64,000 nucleotides of DNA from Aphanothece cf. minutissima CCALA 015 (GCA_003003925.1 PVWP01000005.1:205110-269109); one strand, 5' to 3'; counted from the stretch's first letter, positions 15,929 to 27,101 are shown. Program-made: numbers and translations. Notes: generated from the letters alone by a model not told the origin.

Positions 15929-15982
15929 CGCTTCCAGGGGGCCGGCGGCGGCGGTCGGATCCGCAGGCTTAATGTTGCCGCC

Positions 15983-17185
<1,203 letters not shown>

Positions 17186-17197
17186 GGCAGCCCCCGC

Positions 17198-18700
17198 CTA
17201 ACCCCGGGGCAGGGCGGCGTGGAGCGCCTTGAAGCGGGCCTGCTGGACCTTGTGGCTGACGATCGGCTCGGGGTAACCCCGGCGCTCCAGCGGTCCGATC
17301 GCGCCGCTGATCAGGTCGGCGGTGGCCACATGGGCCAGCTCCGGCAACCAGCGGCGGATGTAGGTGGCCTCAGGGTCGAACTTCGCCGCCTGGGTGGCGG
17401 GATTGAAGATGCGCAGGGGCCGGGGATCCATGCCGCTGCTGGCGCTCCACTGCCAGCCGCCGTTGTTGGCCGCCAGGTCGCCGTCCACCAGCCGCTGCAT
17501 GAACACCTGCTCGCCTTGGCGCCAGTCGCAGATCAGATCCTTCACCAGGAAGGAGGCCACGATCATGCGGCAGCGGTTGTGCATCCAGCCGCTGGTGTTC
17601 AGCTGCCGCATCGCCGCGTCCACGATCGGGAAGCCGGTACACCCCTCGCGCCAGGCCCGCAGCCGCTCGGGATCGTTCTCCCATGGGAAGACCTTCCACT
17701 GGGGCCGGTAGGGCCCCTCGGCCAGTTCCGGGAAATGGAACAGGGCCTGCTGGTAGAACTCGCGCCAGGCCAGCTCCTGCTCCCAGACGCCGATGGAGGT
17801 GAGGGCCTCGGCGCTGCGGGCGAGGGCCCGGGCGCCCCGGGCGGCGGCCCAGGCCTGGCGGGGGCTGAGGGTGCCGACGCTGAGGGCGGCGGACAGCGCG
17901 GAGGTGCCGGCCTCACCCGGCAGGTTGCGGCCCGGCTCGTAGGCGGCCAGGGGACCGCCGTTGACGCCGCCGTCGGCGAAGGCCTGCAGCTGCGCCAGGG
18001 CGGCCGCCTCCCCGGGACGGCAGGGGCAGAGATCGGCGCCGCTGAAGGGGAAACCGAGTTCCTCGGCACTGGGCACGGCACTCAGCATGGGCAGGGCCTG
18101 CCACAGGGGCGCCCGCTCCGCCGGCAGGGCGCTGGGCTCGAGATCCAGCAGACCGCCCGGCGCCGCCACCGGCTCCAGGCCGCCGGCGGATCCGGCGCCG
18201 AGGGCGGCCCGGCCCTCCACCTGGCCGCGCCAGTTGCGCAGGAAGGGGCCGTAGACCCGATAGGGCTCCCCGGCGCCGGTGCGGATCGCCTCCGGGGCCA
18301 CCAGCAGCTGGTCCCAGTCCACCAGCACCCGGGTGTCCTGGGCCCGCAGCGCCGCCGCCACCTGCCGGTCGCGCTCGCGGCCGTAGGGCTCCACCTCCCG
18401 GTTCCAGGCCACCACCGAGGCCCCCGTCGCCAGGGCCGCCTGGGCCACCAGGACCGCCGGATCGCCCTGCAGGATCAGAAGCCGGCTGCCCGCCGCCCGC
18501 CAGCGGACCGCCAGCTCCCGCAGGCTCTCGCACAGAAACCAGGCCCGGGCCGGAGCCATCAGTGGGCCTGAGACGATCGCCGGATCGAGCACGTAGAGGC
18601 CGGTGACCGCCGGGGTGGCGGCGGCCGCCGCCGCCAGGCCCAGGTTGTCGGCCAGGCGCAGGTCGCGGCGATGCCAGAACAGCCAGCGCTCCGGGGCCAT
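17198..18700 (-). CDS. Deoxyribodipyrimidine photolyase (cryptochrome/photolyase family)
   Basis: A 500-residue FAD enzyme that uses light to split cyclobutane pyrimidine dimers. The N-terminal antenna-binding domain begins LFWHRRDLRLADNLGL; the C-terminal FAD domain has GTSALSAALSVGTLSPR, WEQELAWREFYQQALF, GFPIVDAAMRQLNTSGWMHNR, and the classic NNGGWQWSASSGMDPRPLRIFNP. The tryptophans of the electron-transfer chain lie in these blocks. Class I CPD photolyase is most likely; the antenna cofactor (deazaflavin or folate) is not decided by what I can see. Its start overlaps the Nudix stop by one base, making an operon folK-Nudix-photolyase. Confidence 0.94.
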   Translation of the reverse strand: MAPERWLFWHRRDLRLADNLGLAAAAAATPAVTGLYVLDPAIVSGPLMAPARAWFLCESLRELAVRWRAAGSRLLILQGDPAVLVAQAALATGASVVAWNREVEPYGRERDRQVAAALRAQDTRVLVDWDQLLVAPEAIRTGAGEPYRVYGPFLRNWRGQVEGRAALGAGSAGGLEPVAAPGGLLDLEPSALPAERAPLWQALPMLSAVPSAEELGFPFSGADLCPCRPGEAAALAQLQAFADGGVNGGPLAAYEPGRNLPGEAGTSALSAALSVGTLSPRQAWAAARGARALARSAEALTSIGVWEQELAWREFYQQALFHFPELAEGPYRPQWKVFPWENDPERLRAWREGCTGFPIVDAAMRQLNTSGWMHNRCRMIVASFLVKDLICDWRQGEQVFMQRLVDGDLAANNGGWQWSASSGMDPRPLRIFNPATQAAKFDPEATYIRRWLPELAHVATADLISGAIGPLERRGYPEPIVSHKVQQARFKALHAALPRG

Positions 18701-19272
18701 CAGGATCCCAGCAGCTGGCGGGCGCGGTACCAGGCGGTCACGGTCTTGCCGTCCAGGGCCTCGTCGCCGCTGGCCAGGAGCGCATCCAGCTGGGCCGGCT
18801 CCAGCAGCAGCACCTCCATGTCCTCGTCGTCGTCACCGGGGGGGCGGTCCTGCAGCAGGGTGAGATCGCGGGCCAGGAACAGGTGGATCACCTCGTCGGA
18901 GTAGCCGGGGCAGGGGTGCATGGCGCCGAGGGGGTCCCAGCGGCTGGCGCTGTAGCCGGTCTCCTCCTCCAGCTCCCGCCGCATCGAGCCCAGGGGCTCC
19001 TCCCCCTCCTCCAGGGTTCCGGCCGGGAACTCCAGCAGCCGGCCGGCCACGGCGAAGCGGTACTGGCGCAGGATCACCACCCGGCCGTCCTCGAGCACGG
19101 GCACCGCCAGGGACGCCCCCGGATGGCGGATCACGCCGTAGGTGCCCTCGATGCCGATCGGCAGCACCACCCGGTTGAGCTCGAAGCGCACCTTGCGGGC
19201 CTGGAGGGCGGCGGTGGTTTCCAGATGGGTGCAGGGCTCGGGGGGCGGCAGGGGAGCCATGGGGCAGGCCAT
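18700..19272 (-). CDS. Nudix hydrolase, ADP-ribose pyrophosphatase type
   Basis: A 190-residue Nudix protein. The Nudix box is complete: GTLEEGEEPLGSMRRELEEE followed by TGY, matching G-x5-E-x7-REUxEExGU. The preceding VLEDGRVVILRQYRFAVAGR and LLEFPAG are typical of ADP-sugar pyrophosphatases. ATG codons at 19272 and 19260 are both possible. Hydrolysis of ADP-ribose to AMP and ribose 5-phosphate is inferred from subfamily features. It lies 42 bases after folK and directly precedes the photolyase gene on the same strand. Confidence 0.9.
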   Translation of the reverse strand: MACPMAPLPPPEPCTHLETTAALQARKVRFELNRVVLPIGIEGTYGVIRHPGASLAVPVLEDGRVVILRQYRFAVAGRLLEFPAGTLEEGEEPLGSMRRELEEETGYSASRWDPLGAMHPCPGYSDEVIHLFLARDLTLLQDRPPGDDDEDMEVLLLEPAQLDALLASGDEALDGKTVTAWYRARQLLGS

Positions 19273-19314
19273 CGGGGCCCCCAGTGTGACGGGCGGGGGC
19301 CGCTGGGCGCGGTA

Positions 19315-19920
19315 TCAGGGGCCTTCCGGCCAGCCCGGCTCCCCCGGCAGTACCAGGGGCGGCGGCTCCAAGGCGGCCCGCGGCAGGGCCGCCAGCCCTG
19401 CGGAGGCCGTGAGGGGGGTGCCGGTGGGCGCCACGGGAAGGGGCAGGTCCGGGTCGATCGCCGCCAGGGGGGCGAGCACGAAGGCCCGCTCCCCCAGGCG
19501 CGGATGGGGCAGCTCCAGCTCCGGGCTGCCGCAGGTGAAGGGCCCGCACCAGAGCAGGTCGAGATCGAGACGGCGGGGTCCCCAGCGCTCGCGGCGCTCC
19601 CGGCCGAACGTCGCCTCCAGCTGCAGCAGCCGCGCCAGCAACCGGGTGGGATCAGGCCATCGCTCCCCCGGCAGTGAGGCCGCTGCGAGCCGCGCCAGCA
19701 GGACGGCGTTGAGGTAGGGCGGCTGTCCCGGCGGCCCCCCCACCGGCTGGGTGAGGAACCGGGGCGACCAGCTCAGCTGCAGGGGCGCCACGGCCCAGGC
19801 CCGCAGCTCGGCCTCCAGCTGCGGCCGCACGGCCGTGAAGGTGGCGACGGGGTCGCCGAGGTTGGCCCCGAGGGCGATGGCCAGGCTGACGGAGAGGGGA
19901 TCGGCAGGGGAGTGGACCAT
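19315..19920 (-). CDS. folK: 2-amino-4-hydroxy-6-hydroxymethyldihydropteridine pyrophosphokinase
   Basis: A 201-residue folate biosynthesis enzyme transferring pyrophosphate from ATP to hydroxymethyl-dihydropterin. Evidence: ALGANLGDPVATF at the start, PYLNAVL, RERRERWGPRRLDLDLL containing the HPPK signature with the two metal-binding aspartates, and LPHPRLGERAFVLAPLAAI. I chose the ATG at 19920, close to the conserved strand; the long frame upstream is antisense to the thioredoxin-like gene. First gene of a probable minus-strand operon with the Nudix hydrolase and photolyase. Confidence 0.93.
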   Translation of the reverse strand: MVHSPADPLSVSLAIALGANLGDPVATFTAVRPQLEAELRAWAVAPLQLSWSPRFLTQPVGGPPGQPPYLNAVLLARLAAASLPGERWPDPTRLLARLLQLEATFGRERRERWGPRRLDLDLLWCGPFTCGSPELELPHPRLGERAFVLAPLAAIDPDLPLPVAPTGTPLTASAGLAALPRAALEPPPLVLPGEPGWPEGP

Positions 19921-20064
19921 CGACCGTCGCCCTCGGGCCTTCGCCAGCAACACCCTTCCGGGCCGGTGGGAGCCATCCTGGCCAACGGCCGGCGGCGGGA
20001 CGGCGCTGCGGCAATCCACCGGAAGGGGCCGGCGGTACTTGAGGCGTCCATCGACGCCGCCCCG

Positions 20065-20550
20065 ATGTCCTTCCCCCTGTCCGTGCTGCTGCTCTCCCTC
20101 GCCAACCCGCTGCCCGGCGGCCTGGCTGGACCGGCGTCCCTCGGCGCACCGCTTCCGGTGGACGGAGCTGGGGCGTGGCTGGCCCAGAAGCCGGCCGGGG
20201 CCCTCGCCCCGTCGCTGCAGGGCCGCCCGGTGGTGGTGGATATCTATGCCAGCTGGTGCCCCGCCTGCCGCACGATCGCGCCGACGCTGCGCTCCCTCGC
20301 GAAGAGTCAGGCCGGCAAAGCCACGTTCGTGACCTTCGACGTGTCCGATGCCGCCACGTTGAAGGCCTCCCGCGAACGGGCCAGGTCGCTCGGGCTCGGC
20401 GCGTTCCTGGAAGCCAACCGCAGCCAGACCTCCCTGGTGGCCGTCATCGACCCCCGCAGCGGCACCAGCGTGCAGACCTTCCGGGCCAGCACGGATGCGG
20501 GCGCCTACGTCGCCGCCATCGGCAAGGCCCAGTCGATGATCCGGCGATGA
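20065..20550 (+). CDS. Membrane-anchored or secreted thioredoxin-like protein
   Basis: A 161-residue thioredoxin-fold protein with an N-terminal hydrophobic segment ([19 protein letters not shown]) that may be a signal or anchor. The redox motif is WCPAC, with cysteines at 65 and 68. At the position where thioredoxins have Thr-cis-Pro the sequence reads QTSLVAVID (Thr122-Ser123), so the cis-proline is missing. Its stop overlaps the CcdA-like start by 4 bases, so the two are translationally coupled and probably work as a pair: CcdA passes electrons across the membrane and this protein reduces target disulfides outside. HCF164/TxlA-like function is a reasonable guess. Confidence 0.8.
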   Translation: MSFPLSVLLLSLANPLPGGLAGPASLGAPLPVDGAGAWLAQKPAGALAPSLQGRPVVVDIYASWCPACRTIAPTLRSLAKSQAGKATFVTFDVSDAATLKASRERARSLGLGAFLEANRSQTSLVAVIDPRSGTSVQTFRASTDAGAYVAAIGKAQSMIRR

Positions 20551-21371
20551 TCCGGTCCCCCCTGAACCGCACCGGACCGGCGTTGCTGGTGGTCCTGGCC
20601 GCGGCGTCCCTGGCGGCGGCACTGGCGTTGGAGGGCCTGCCGCGGATCGGGGGCCATCTGGATCAGGCGATCCTGGCCGCGTCGCAGGCCTACGCCGAAC
20701 GGTTCGAGGCCAGGCCTTCGCCCCCACCGCTGCTGGTTCCGATGGCCGCGTTCCTCGGTGGGCTGCTGGCGAGCGTGTCGCCCTGCGTGCTGGCGATGCT
20801 GCCGTTGAACCTCGGCTACATCGGCACCCTCGGGCCGCTCAGCCGTGGCCAGGCCGTGGTCAGGGTGGCCGGCTTCGTGGCCGGGACCGTCCTGGTGCTG
20901 AGTCTGTTCGGCCTGGTCGCCTCGTTCGCCTCGGCGGTGGTGGTGGACCACCGCGGCCCTGTCCACCTCGGGGTGGGTCTGGTGATCCTGCTGATGGGGC
21001 TCCATCTGGGGGGATGGCTGCCGCTGCGGCTGCCCCGCCTGCCGGCACTGCCCCCATCGGGAGGGCCGTTCCTCGTGGGAATGGGCTTCGCCCTGGTGAG
21101 TTCCCCCTGTGCCAGCCCCGTGCTGTTCTCGGTGCTGGCCGCTGCCGCCGGCACCGGCTCCGGTCTGCTGTCGGTGGTCACGATGGTGAGCTACGCCCTC
21201 GGGTACACGGCCCTGATCGCGGCCACCAGCCTCTGGGCCGGTCTGATGGGGGCCTCCCGGAAGCTGCTGCGCCATGGCGCCACCCTCACGCGGCTCAGTG
21301 CGCTGGTGCTGCTGGCGGCGGGGGGGTTCTATGTGCTTCAGGGGCTGATCTGGAGCTGGCGGAACGGATAG
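20547..21371 (+). CDS. CcdA-like thiol-disulfide interchange membrane protein
   Basis: A 274-residue integral membrane protein of the CcdA/DsbD-beta family that carries reducing equivalents from cytoplasmic thioredoxin across the membrane. Two membrane segments carry the family's proline-cysteine motifs: [20 protein letters not shown] and [18 protein letters not shown]. About six to seven hydrophobic helices follow an N-terminal hydrophobic helix and an extra soluble loop (about residues 28-60) not present in minimal CcdA. It is coupled by ATGA overlap to the thioredoxin-like gene upstream, which is the likely partner in c-type cytochrome maturation or periplasmic/lumenal disulfide reduction. 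Confidence 0.88.
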   Translation: MIRSPLNRTGPALLVVLAAASLAAALALEGLPRIGGHLDQAILAASQAYAERFEARPSPPPLLVPMAAFLGGLLASVSPCVLAMLPLNLGYIGTLGPLSRGQAVVRVAGFVAGTVLVLSLFGLVASFASAVVVDHRGPVHLGVGLVILLMGLHLGGWLPLRLPRLPALPPSGGPFLVGMGFALVSSPCASPVLFSVLAAAAGTGSGLLSVVTMVSYALGYTALIAATSLWAGLMGASRKLLRHGATLTRLSALVLLAAGGFYVLQGLIWSWRNG

Positions 21372-21436
21372 ACGACGGCCATGGCCCCGCCGCCACCCGG
21401 TCGGCGAGACTGGCCATCCCACCCAGCCACTGCCCC

Positions 21437-23548
21437 ATGGTCGTCAGCGGGTCCCCTGCCGCGCCCGCCGGTGCCGCCCCCACCGGCAGCTTTCCGCTGG
21501 CCGCCATCACCGGCCACGGCACCCTGAAGCTGGCCCTGCTGCTGGCGGCGGTGGACCCCGGCCTGGGCGGGGTGGTGATCGCCGGCGGGCGCGGCACCGG
21601 CAAGTCGGTGCTGGCCCGGGGGCTCCATGCCCTGCTGCCGCCGATCGACGTGATCGATCTGGCCGATGGTCCGGGGCTGCGGCAGGCGGATCCCTCCCGG
21701 CCCGACGAGTGGGACGGCCCCACCCGGCAACGCATCACCGAGCTGGGCGGCGATCCCAGCGGCGCCGATCCGGAGGCCCTGCTGCCCACCCGGGTGATTC
21801 CGGCCCCGTTCATCCAGGTGCCCCTCGGCGTCACCGAAGACCGGCTGATCGGCTCAGTGGACGTGGCCGCCTCCCTGACCGCCGGGGCGCCGGTGTTCCA
21901 GCCCGGACTGCTGGCGGAGGCCCACCGGGGGGTGCTCTACGTCGACGAGCTCAACCTGCTCGATGACGGCATCACCAACCTGCTGCTGGCGGCGGTGGGC
22001 TCCGGCGAGAACCGCATCGAACGGGAGGGGCTGAGCCTGTCCCACCCCTGCCGCTGCCTGCTGATCGCCACCTACAACCCGGAGGAGGGGGCGGTGCGCG
22101 ACCACCTGCTCGACCGCTTCGCCATCGCCCTGTCGGCCAACCAGCTGCTCGACACCGACCAGCGGGTGGCGATCACCCGCTCGGCCCTCGACCACGGCGC
22201 CTCCAGCAGCGCCTTCGGCGCCCGCTGGCAGGAGGAAACCGAGGCCCTGGCCACCCAGCTGCTGCTGGCCCGCCAGTGGCTGCCGGACGTGACCATCGAC
22301 CGGGAGCAGATCCGCTACCTGGTCACCGAAGCCATCCGCGGCGGCGTCGAGGGCCACCGGGCCGAGCTCTACGCGGTGCGGGTGGCCCGGGCCCATGCGG
22401 CCCTCTCCGGCCGCGACCGGGTGGAGGCGGACGATCTGCAGGTGGCGGTGCGCCTGGTGATCGCCCCGCGGGCCCTGCAGCTGCCGCCCCAGAATCCCGA
22501 CCAGCCCATGGAGCCGCCGCCACCGCCACCGCCCCAGGGGGAGCAGCCCCCCGAGGACCCGGAACCGCCCGAGCAGGAGCCGGAGAACGAGGAGCCCGAG
22601 GATCAGGACGAGGAGGACGAGGACGACAGCCCGGAGGACCAGGCCCCGCCCCAGATCCCCGAGGAATTCCTCCTGGATCCCGAGGCCACCGCCATCCACC
22701 CCGACCTGCTGGTGTTCGCTTCGGCGAAGGCCAGGAGCGGCGGCAGCGGCAGCCGGGCGGTGGTGTTCAGCGACAGCCGCGGCCGCTACGTCAAGCCGAT
22801 GCTGCCCCGGGGCCCCGTGCGCCGCATCGCCATCGACGCCACCCTGCGGGCCGCCGCGCCTTACCAGAAGGCCCGCCGCGCCCGGGAGCCGCACCGCAAG
22901 GTGATCGTGGAGGAGGGGGACCTGCGGGCCAAGCAGCTGCAGCGCAAGGCCGGCGCCCTGGTGATCTTCCTGGTGGATGCCAGCGGCTCGATGGCCCTGA
23001 ACAGGATGCAGAGCGCCAAGGGGGCCGTGATCCGCCTGCTCACCGAGGCCTACGAAAACCGCGATGAGGTGGCCCTGATCACCTTCCGCGGCGAGCAGGC
23101 CGAGGTGCTGCTGCCACCCACCCGCTCGATCACCGCCGCCCGCCGGCGGCTGGAATCGATGCCCTGCGGCGGCGGCTCACCCCTGGCCCACGGCCTTGCC
23201 CAGGCGGCCCGGGTGGGGGCGAACGCCCTGGCCACCGGCGACCTGGGCCAGGTGGTGGTGGTGGCCATCACCGATGGCCGCGGCAACGTGCCCCTGAGCC
23301 GCTCCCTGGGCCAGCCGGTGCTGGAGGGGGAGGAACCGGTGGACCTCAAGGAGGAACTGCGCCAGGTGGCCAGCCGCTACCAGAGCCTGGGTCTGCGGCT
23401 GCTGGTGATCGACACGGAACGCAAGTTCATCGGCAGCGGCATGGGCAAGGTGCTGGCCGAGGCGGCCGGCGGCCGCTACGTGCAGCTGCCCAAGGCGAGC
23501 GACCAGGCCATCGCCGCCATCGCCCTGGAGGCGATCAACGGTTTCTGA
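21437..23548 (+). CDS. chlD: Magnesium chelatase subunit D
   Basis: A 703-residue subunit of the ATP-dependent complex that inserts Mg2+ into protoporphyrin IX for chlorophyll synthesis. The N-terminal AAA+ domain is visible as [20 protein letters not shown] and [20 protein letters not shown]; a linker around residues 350-410 is first poly-proline and then almost wholly acidic; the C-terminal von Willebrand A domain begins [18 protein letters not shown], with the MIDAS metal motif DxSxS, and includes [15 protein letters not shown] at 21437 is chosen because the long frame upstream is antisense-like and overlaps the CcdA gene. It overlaps the convergent mlaD-like gene by 14 bases. Confidence 0.97.
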   Translation: MVVSGSPAAPAGAAPTGSFPLAAITGHGTLKLALLLAAVDPGLGGVVIAGGRGTGKSVLARGLHALLPPIDVIDLADGPGLRQADPSRPDEWDGPTRQRITELGGDPSGADPEALLPTRVIPAPFIQVPLGVTEDRLIGSVDVAASLTAGAPVFQPGLLAEAHRGVLYVDELNLLDDGITNLLLAAVGSGENRIEREGLSLSHPCRCLLIATYNPEEGAVRDHLLDRFAIALSANQLLDTDQRVAITRSALDHGASSSAFGARWQEETEALATQLLLARQWLPDVTIDREQIRYLVTEAIRGGVEGHRAELYAVRVARAHAALSGRDRVEADDLQVAVRLVIAPRALQLPPQNPDQPMEPPPPPPPQGEQPPEDPEPPEQEPENEEPEDQDEEDEDDSPEDQAPPQIPEEFLLDPEATAIHPDLLVFASAKARSGGSGSRAVVFSDSRGRYVKPMLPRGPVRRIAIDATLRAAAPYQKARRAREPHRKVIVEEGDLRAKQLQRKAGALVIFLVDASGSMALNRMQSAKGAVIRLLTEAYENRDEVALITFRGEQAEVLLPPTRSITAARRRLESMPCGGGSPLAHGLAQAARVGANALATGDLGQVVVVAITDGRGNVPLSRSLGQPVLEGEEPVDLKEELRQVASRYQSLGLRLLVIDTERKFIGSGMGKVLAEAAGGRYVQLPKASDQAIAAIALEAINGF

Positions 23549-24557
23549 CCGTGGGAGCCAGCCGGTCCTGGGCGGCCTGGCGGGCGGCCCTGGCCTCCTG
23601 CTGGCGGGCGTCCTGGCGGGCCTTGCGGTCGCGCGCCGCATCCACCTCGGCGGGGTAGAGCTCTTCGAAGAACCGGCCCAGGCCGATCGAGACGCTGCGG
23701 ATGCCGTCGAGGAACTTGGGATCCCCCGTGAGCTTGCTCACGTCGCCGCCGACGGCCGACCAGCGGTCGGTGAGCTGCTTGGCGTTGGTGAGCGTGGCCT
23801 GCAGATCGGCCACGGTCTTCGGGTTGTCCAATGCCGCCGCCAGGTTGCCCACGTGCTTGCTGGCCCGGGCGGCATCGGCGCTGGCCAGGTTGAGGTTGCT
23901 CAGGATCGGGTCCACCTTGCCCACCGAACGGTTCAGCTGGTTGACCAGCACCTGGGCGTCCCGCAGGAAGACCTGGCCACTCTTGGTGAGCAGTTCGGTC
24001 TCCTTGGCGGTCTTGGAGAAGGCGGCGGTGGCCGCCACCATCTGCTGAACGAGCTGTTCCTTCTCGGCCTGGTCGAGCAGACCCTGGACCGTTTCGGTGA
24101 CCGTGTCGAGGCTGGCCGCCGCGATTCCCTTCACCTGGCCGCCATTGCAGACCATGCGGGTGTTGTTGCAGCCCCGCTCCCGTGGCCCCGGCAGGCTGGC
24201 CGGCAGGGGGGGGCCGCCCACCAGCAGGGACACCTGGGCGTCGCCCCCGAGCAGGGAGGCATTGCCGACCCGGGCCACCAGGGGGCGGGCCAGCCGCAGG
24301 CGCGGGTCGGTGATCTCCAGGTCGGCCACCACGGCCGCGTCGGTGACGGTGACCCGACGCACGCTGCCCACCAGCACGCCGCGGAAGGTGACCGGCGAAC
24401 GGTCGGCCAGACCGGCGGCATCGGCGAAGCTGGCGCGGATCGTCCAGGTGTTGCCCCTCAGGGAGATCCCCCGCAGCCAGAACCACAGACCCAGGCCACT
24501 GGCGATGGCGGCCAGCAGGGAAAATCCAACCAGGGCTTCACGGACACTCCGGCGCAT
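23535..24557 (-). CDS. MlaD/MCE-family lipid transporter substrate-binding protein
   Basis: A 340-residue membrane-anchored MCE-domain protein. One N-terminal transmembrane helix ([20 protein letters not shown]) is followed by the MCE domain with [21 protein letters not shown], which in MlaD/TGD2 proteins forms the ring that passes phospholipids. A long helical region comes after, and the C-terminus is charged with alternating Arg/Ala/Gln. An insertion with two cysteines ([12 protein letters not shown]) follows the domain. The start lies 4 bases after the ABC ATPase stop, so the two form an operon. The MlaE-type permease is not in this window. Confidence 0.9.
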   Translation of the reverse strand: MRRSVREALVGFSLLAAIASGLGLWFWLRGISLRGNTWTIRASFADAAGLADRSPVTFRGVLVGSVRRVTVTDAAVVADLEITDPRLRLARPLVARVGNASLLGGDAQVSLLVGGPPLPASLPGPRERGCNNTRMVCNGGQVKGIAAASLDTVTETVQGLLDQAEKEQLVQQMVAATAAFSKTAKETELLTKSGQVFLRDAQVLVNQLNRSVGKVDPILSNLNLASADAARASKHVGNLAAALDNPKTVADLQATLTNAKQLTDRWSAVGGDVSKLTGDPKFLDGIRSVSIGLGRFFEELYPAEVDAARDRKARQDARQQEARAARQAAQDRLAPTVRNR

Positions 24558-24561
24558 GGGC

Positions 24562-25377
24562 TCAGTTCTCGGCCGGCTGCATCGGTCCGTGCAGACTACC
24601 GCTCCGAAACTGCACCACATAGGGATTGGTGCTGACCCGGAAGTCCTCCACCGTCCCGACCCAGCGGAAGCGGCCGTCGTAGAGGAGGGCGACGCGTTCG
24701 GCGCAGCGGTCGATCGTGCTCATCACATGGCTGACCACCAGGGTGGAGGCGTGCACGATGCGGGAGGTGCGCACGATCAGGTCCTCGATGCGGGTGCAGG
24801 CCACCGGGTCGAGGCCGGCGGTGGGCTCGTCGAAGAGGAGCAGGGGGGTGCGGGCCGAGGCCAGGGTGGGGTCGTCGATCAGGGCACGGGCGAAGCTCAC
24901 CCGCTTCTGCATGCCGCCGCTGAGCTCCCCCGGCATGCGGTCGGCGATGCCCGCCAGCCCCACGGCCTGCAGGGCCTGGTCCACCCGCTCGGCGATCTCC
25001 CGCTCCCCCAGGCGGCTGAAGCGGTAGAGCAGGAAGCCGACGTTCTCGCGCACGGACAGCGAGGCCAGCAGGGCGGGGTTCTGGAAGACCAGGCGCACGT
25101 CCGGGGGGTGGCGCTGGTCCAGGCGCAGGTAGGTCTGGGGTTCGCCGTGGATGCGCAACAGGCCGGAGGTGGGCAGCTGCAGCCCCGCCAGCAGGCGCAG
25201 CAGGGTGGATTTGCCGGAGCCCGAGGGTCCCACCACGACGAGGCGCTCGCCCGGCGTGAGGCTGAGGTCGACGCGGTCGAGGACCATGTTGGGTCCCCAG
25301 CGCATGCTGAGGTTCTCCATCTGGGCCACCGGTGGGATGGCCGGGGGAACTTTCAGCGCGAGTTGACTGGAGGCCAA
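24562..25377 (-). CDS. ABC transporter ATP-binding protein, MlaF type
   Basis: The ATPase partner of the MCE protein, up to 271 residues. Walker A is VVGPSGSGKSTLLRLLAGL, the signature is GELSGGMQKRVSFARALI, Walker B is LLLFDEPTAGLDPV and the H-loop is LVVSHVMSTI. The GGMQKR form of the signature is characteristic of the Mla/TGD3 group. The start is uncertain: TTG at 25377 gives the longest form, while GTG and ATG codons near 25320-25330 give about 252-256 residues. I give the longest. It powers phospholipid movement between inner and outer (or thylakoid-linked) membranes, by analogy to Mla/TGD systems. Confidence 0.9.
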   Translation of the reverse strand: MASSQLALKVPPAIPPVAQMENLSMRWGPNMVLDRVDLSLTPGERLVVVGPSGSGKSTLLRLLAGLQLPTSGLLRIHGEPQTYLRLDQRHPPDVRLVFQNPALLASLSVRENVGFLLYRFSRLGEREIAERVDQALQAVGLAGIADRMPGELSGGMQKRVSFARALIDDPTLASARTPLLLFDEPTAGLDPVACTRIEDLIVRTSRIVHASTLVVSHVMSTIDRCAERVALLYDGRFRWVGTVEDFRVSTNPYVVQFRSGSLHGPMQPAEN

Positions 25378-25592
25378 GGAACCACGGCGAGGGGGCCCCT
25401 AGAGCCCGGCTCCCATCCTGCCGGTTCAGGACGGGCTTTTCATCCGTACAGTTCCGTTGGTCTGTGTCGCGTCGCCACGCCCTGCCCTTGACGGTTCGAG
25501 GCCCCGCTGCGAACGCCCGTCGGCGCCGGGGCGGCTCCCGCCCGGGGCGCCCCCGCTGGGTGGGCCGCGGCGACCTGCGTCAGCAGGACCTG

Positions 25593-26909
25593 ATGAGCCG
25601 CTCGCGGCGGGCGGCCCGCTGGCTGCAGCCGGGGCTGGTGGTGAAGCGCTGGATGATCACCTCGGGCCTGGGCCTGGTGATCGCCCTGCTGGGGGCGGCG
25701 GTGTGGGCCGACCTGCAGCCGATCTACTGGACCCTGGAGACGATCCGGTGGGGCCTCAACCGCCTCACCCAGGTGATGCCCCGGGGGATCACCGGCCCGC
25801 TGGTGCTGCTGATCGGCGCCGCCATGATCTGGCTGGGCCAGAGCCGCAGCTTCGGCGCCATCCAGCAGGCCCTGGCCCCGGAGAAGGACACCCTGCTGGT
25901 GGATGCCCTGCTCGCCCAGCGGCGCCTGAACCGGGGCCCCACCATCGTGGCCATCGGTGGCGGCACCGGACTGGCCACCCTGCTGAGCGGCCTGAAGCGC
26001 TACAGCAGCAACCTCACCGCCATCGTCACGGTGGCCGACGACGGCGGCAGCAGCGGCGTGCTGCGGCGGGAGCTGGGGGTGCAGCCCCCCGGCGACATCC
26101 GCAACTGCCTGGCGGCCCTGGCGCGGGAGGAGCCCCTCCTGACCCGCCTGTTCCAGTACCGCTTCAAGGCGGGCAGCGGCCTGGAGGGCCACAGCTTCGG
26201 CAACCTGTTCCTGAGCGCCCTGACGGCGATCACCGGCAGTCTGGAATCGGCGATCATCGCCAGCAGCCGGGTGCTGGCGGTGCAGGGGCAGGTGGTGCCC
26301 GCCACCAACGCCGACGTGCGCCTGTGGGCGGAGCTGGAGAACGGCGAGCGGATCGAGGGGGAATCCCAGATCGGCCACGCCCCCTGCCCGATCGTGCGCC
26401 TGGGCTGCACCCCGGAGCGGCCGCCGGCCCTGCCGCGGGCCCTGGAGGCGATCGCCAACGCCGAGCTGATCGTGCTGGGACCGGGGAGCCTCTACACCTC
26501 CCTGCTGCCCAACCTGCTGGTGCCGGAGCTGGTGAGCGCCATCAGCGCCAGCAAGGCGCCGCGGCTGTACATCTGCAACCTCATGACCCAGCCCGGCGAA
26601 ACCGACGGCCTGGACGTGGGCGGCCACCTGCGGGCGATCGAAGCCCAGCTGGCGAGCCTGGGGGTGGAGCAGCGCCTGTTCACGGCCGTGCTGGCCCAGG
26701 AGGACCTGGACGACTCCAGCCTGCTCGACATCTACCGGCTGCGTGGCGCCGAACCGGTGACCTGCGAGGCCTCCGTGCTGCGGGAGCAGGGCTACGAAGT
26801 GATCCTGGCGCCACTGCAGGGGGCCCGCCCCAGCGCCACCCTGCGCCATGAACCCCGCAGCGTTGCCAAGGAAGTGATCCGCTTCTATCGGAAGCACAGA
26901 AGGGATTGA
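25593..26909 (+). CDS. YvcK-like gluconeogenesis factor (CofD/UPF0052 family)
   Basis: A 438-residue protein with two N-terminal hydrophobic segments (about residues 18-40 and 62-80) and then the YvcK/CofD-like Rossmann domain: IVAIGGGTGLATLLSGLKRYSS, TVADDGGSSGVLRRELG, PPGDIRNCLAALA, GHSFGNLFLSALTAI and LGPGSLYTSLLPNLLV. In other bacteria YvcK binds UDP-sugars and links central carbon metabolism to cell-wall synthesis. The membrane-anchored N-terminus is a feature I recall from cyanobacterial members. ATG at 25593 chosen; a GTG at 25464 would add 43 mostly basic residues. Divergent from mlaF. Confidence 0.88.
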   Translation: MSRSRRAARWLQPGLVVKRWMITSGLGLVIALLGAAVWADLQPIYWTLETIRWGLNRLTQVMPRGITGPLVLLIGAAMIWLGQSRSFGAIQQALAPEKDTLLVDALLAQRRLNRGPTIVAIGGGTGLATLLSGLKRYSSNLTAIVTVADDGGSSGVLRRELGVQPPGDIRNCLAALAREEPLLTRLFQYRFKAGSGLEGHSFGNLFLSALTAITGSLESAIIASSRVLAVQGQVVPATNADVRLWAELENGERIEGESQIGHAPCPIVRLGCTPERPPALPRALEAIANAELIVLGPGSLYTSLLPNLLVPELVSAISASKAPRLYICNLMTQPGETDGLDVGGHLRAIEAQLASLGVEQRLFTAVLAQEDLDDSSLLDIYRLRGAEPVTCEASVLREQGYEVILAPLQGARPSATLRHEPRSVAKEVIRFYRKHRRD

Positions 26910-27101
26910 AGGCATAGACTCCCGTCGCTGTCAGGGCGGAATGCAGGTGCCGGAGCCCTCACGACCATCAACCAGCGATCATCCAGGCCGGTGCATCTGG
27001 AGCTCCTGAGCGATGAGGTGCCTGGGGACCATCCGAAAAGCTTCCAGGGATGGGCTCCGCATCTTCCGATGCGTCCCCAACCCGGCCGGTGCCGCTAGCG
27101 A

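Noticed and set aside
22480-22670. Poly-proline and acidic tract as a possible repeat element
   Set aside because: It is the normal linker between the AAA+ and von Willebrand A domains of ChlD and is in frame.
25440-26915. 491-residue open frame antisense to the YvcK-like gene
   Set aside because: Composition (Gln, His, Gly, Arg) is that of a shadow frame. The sense frame carries all family motifs.
27058-27073. Small hairpin (CGCATC-TTCC-GATGCG) before the pyruvyl transferase gene
   Set aside because: It has no following T-run and only a 6-base stem, so neither a terminator nor a riboswitch can be supported.
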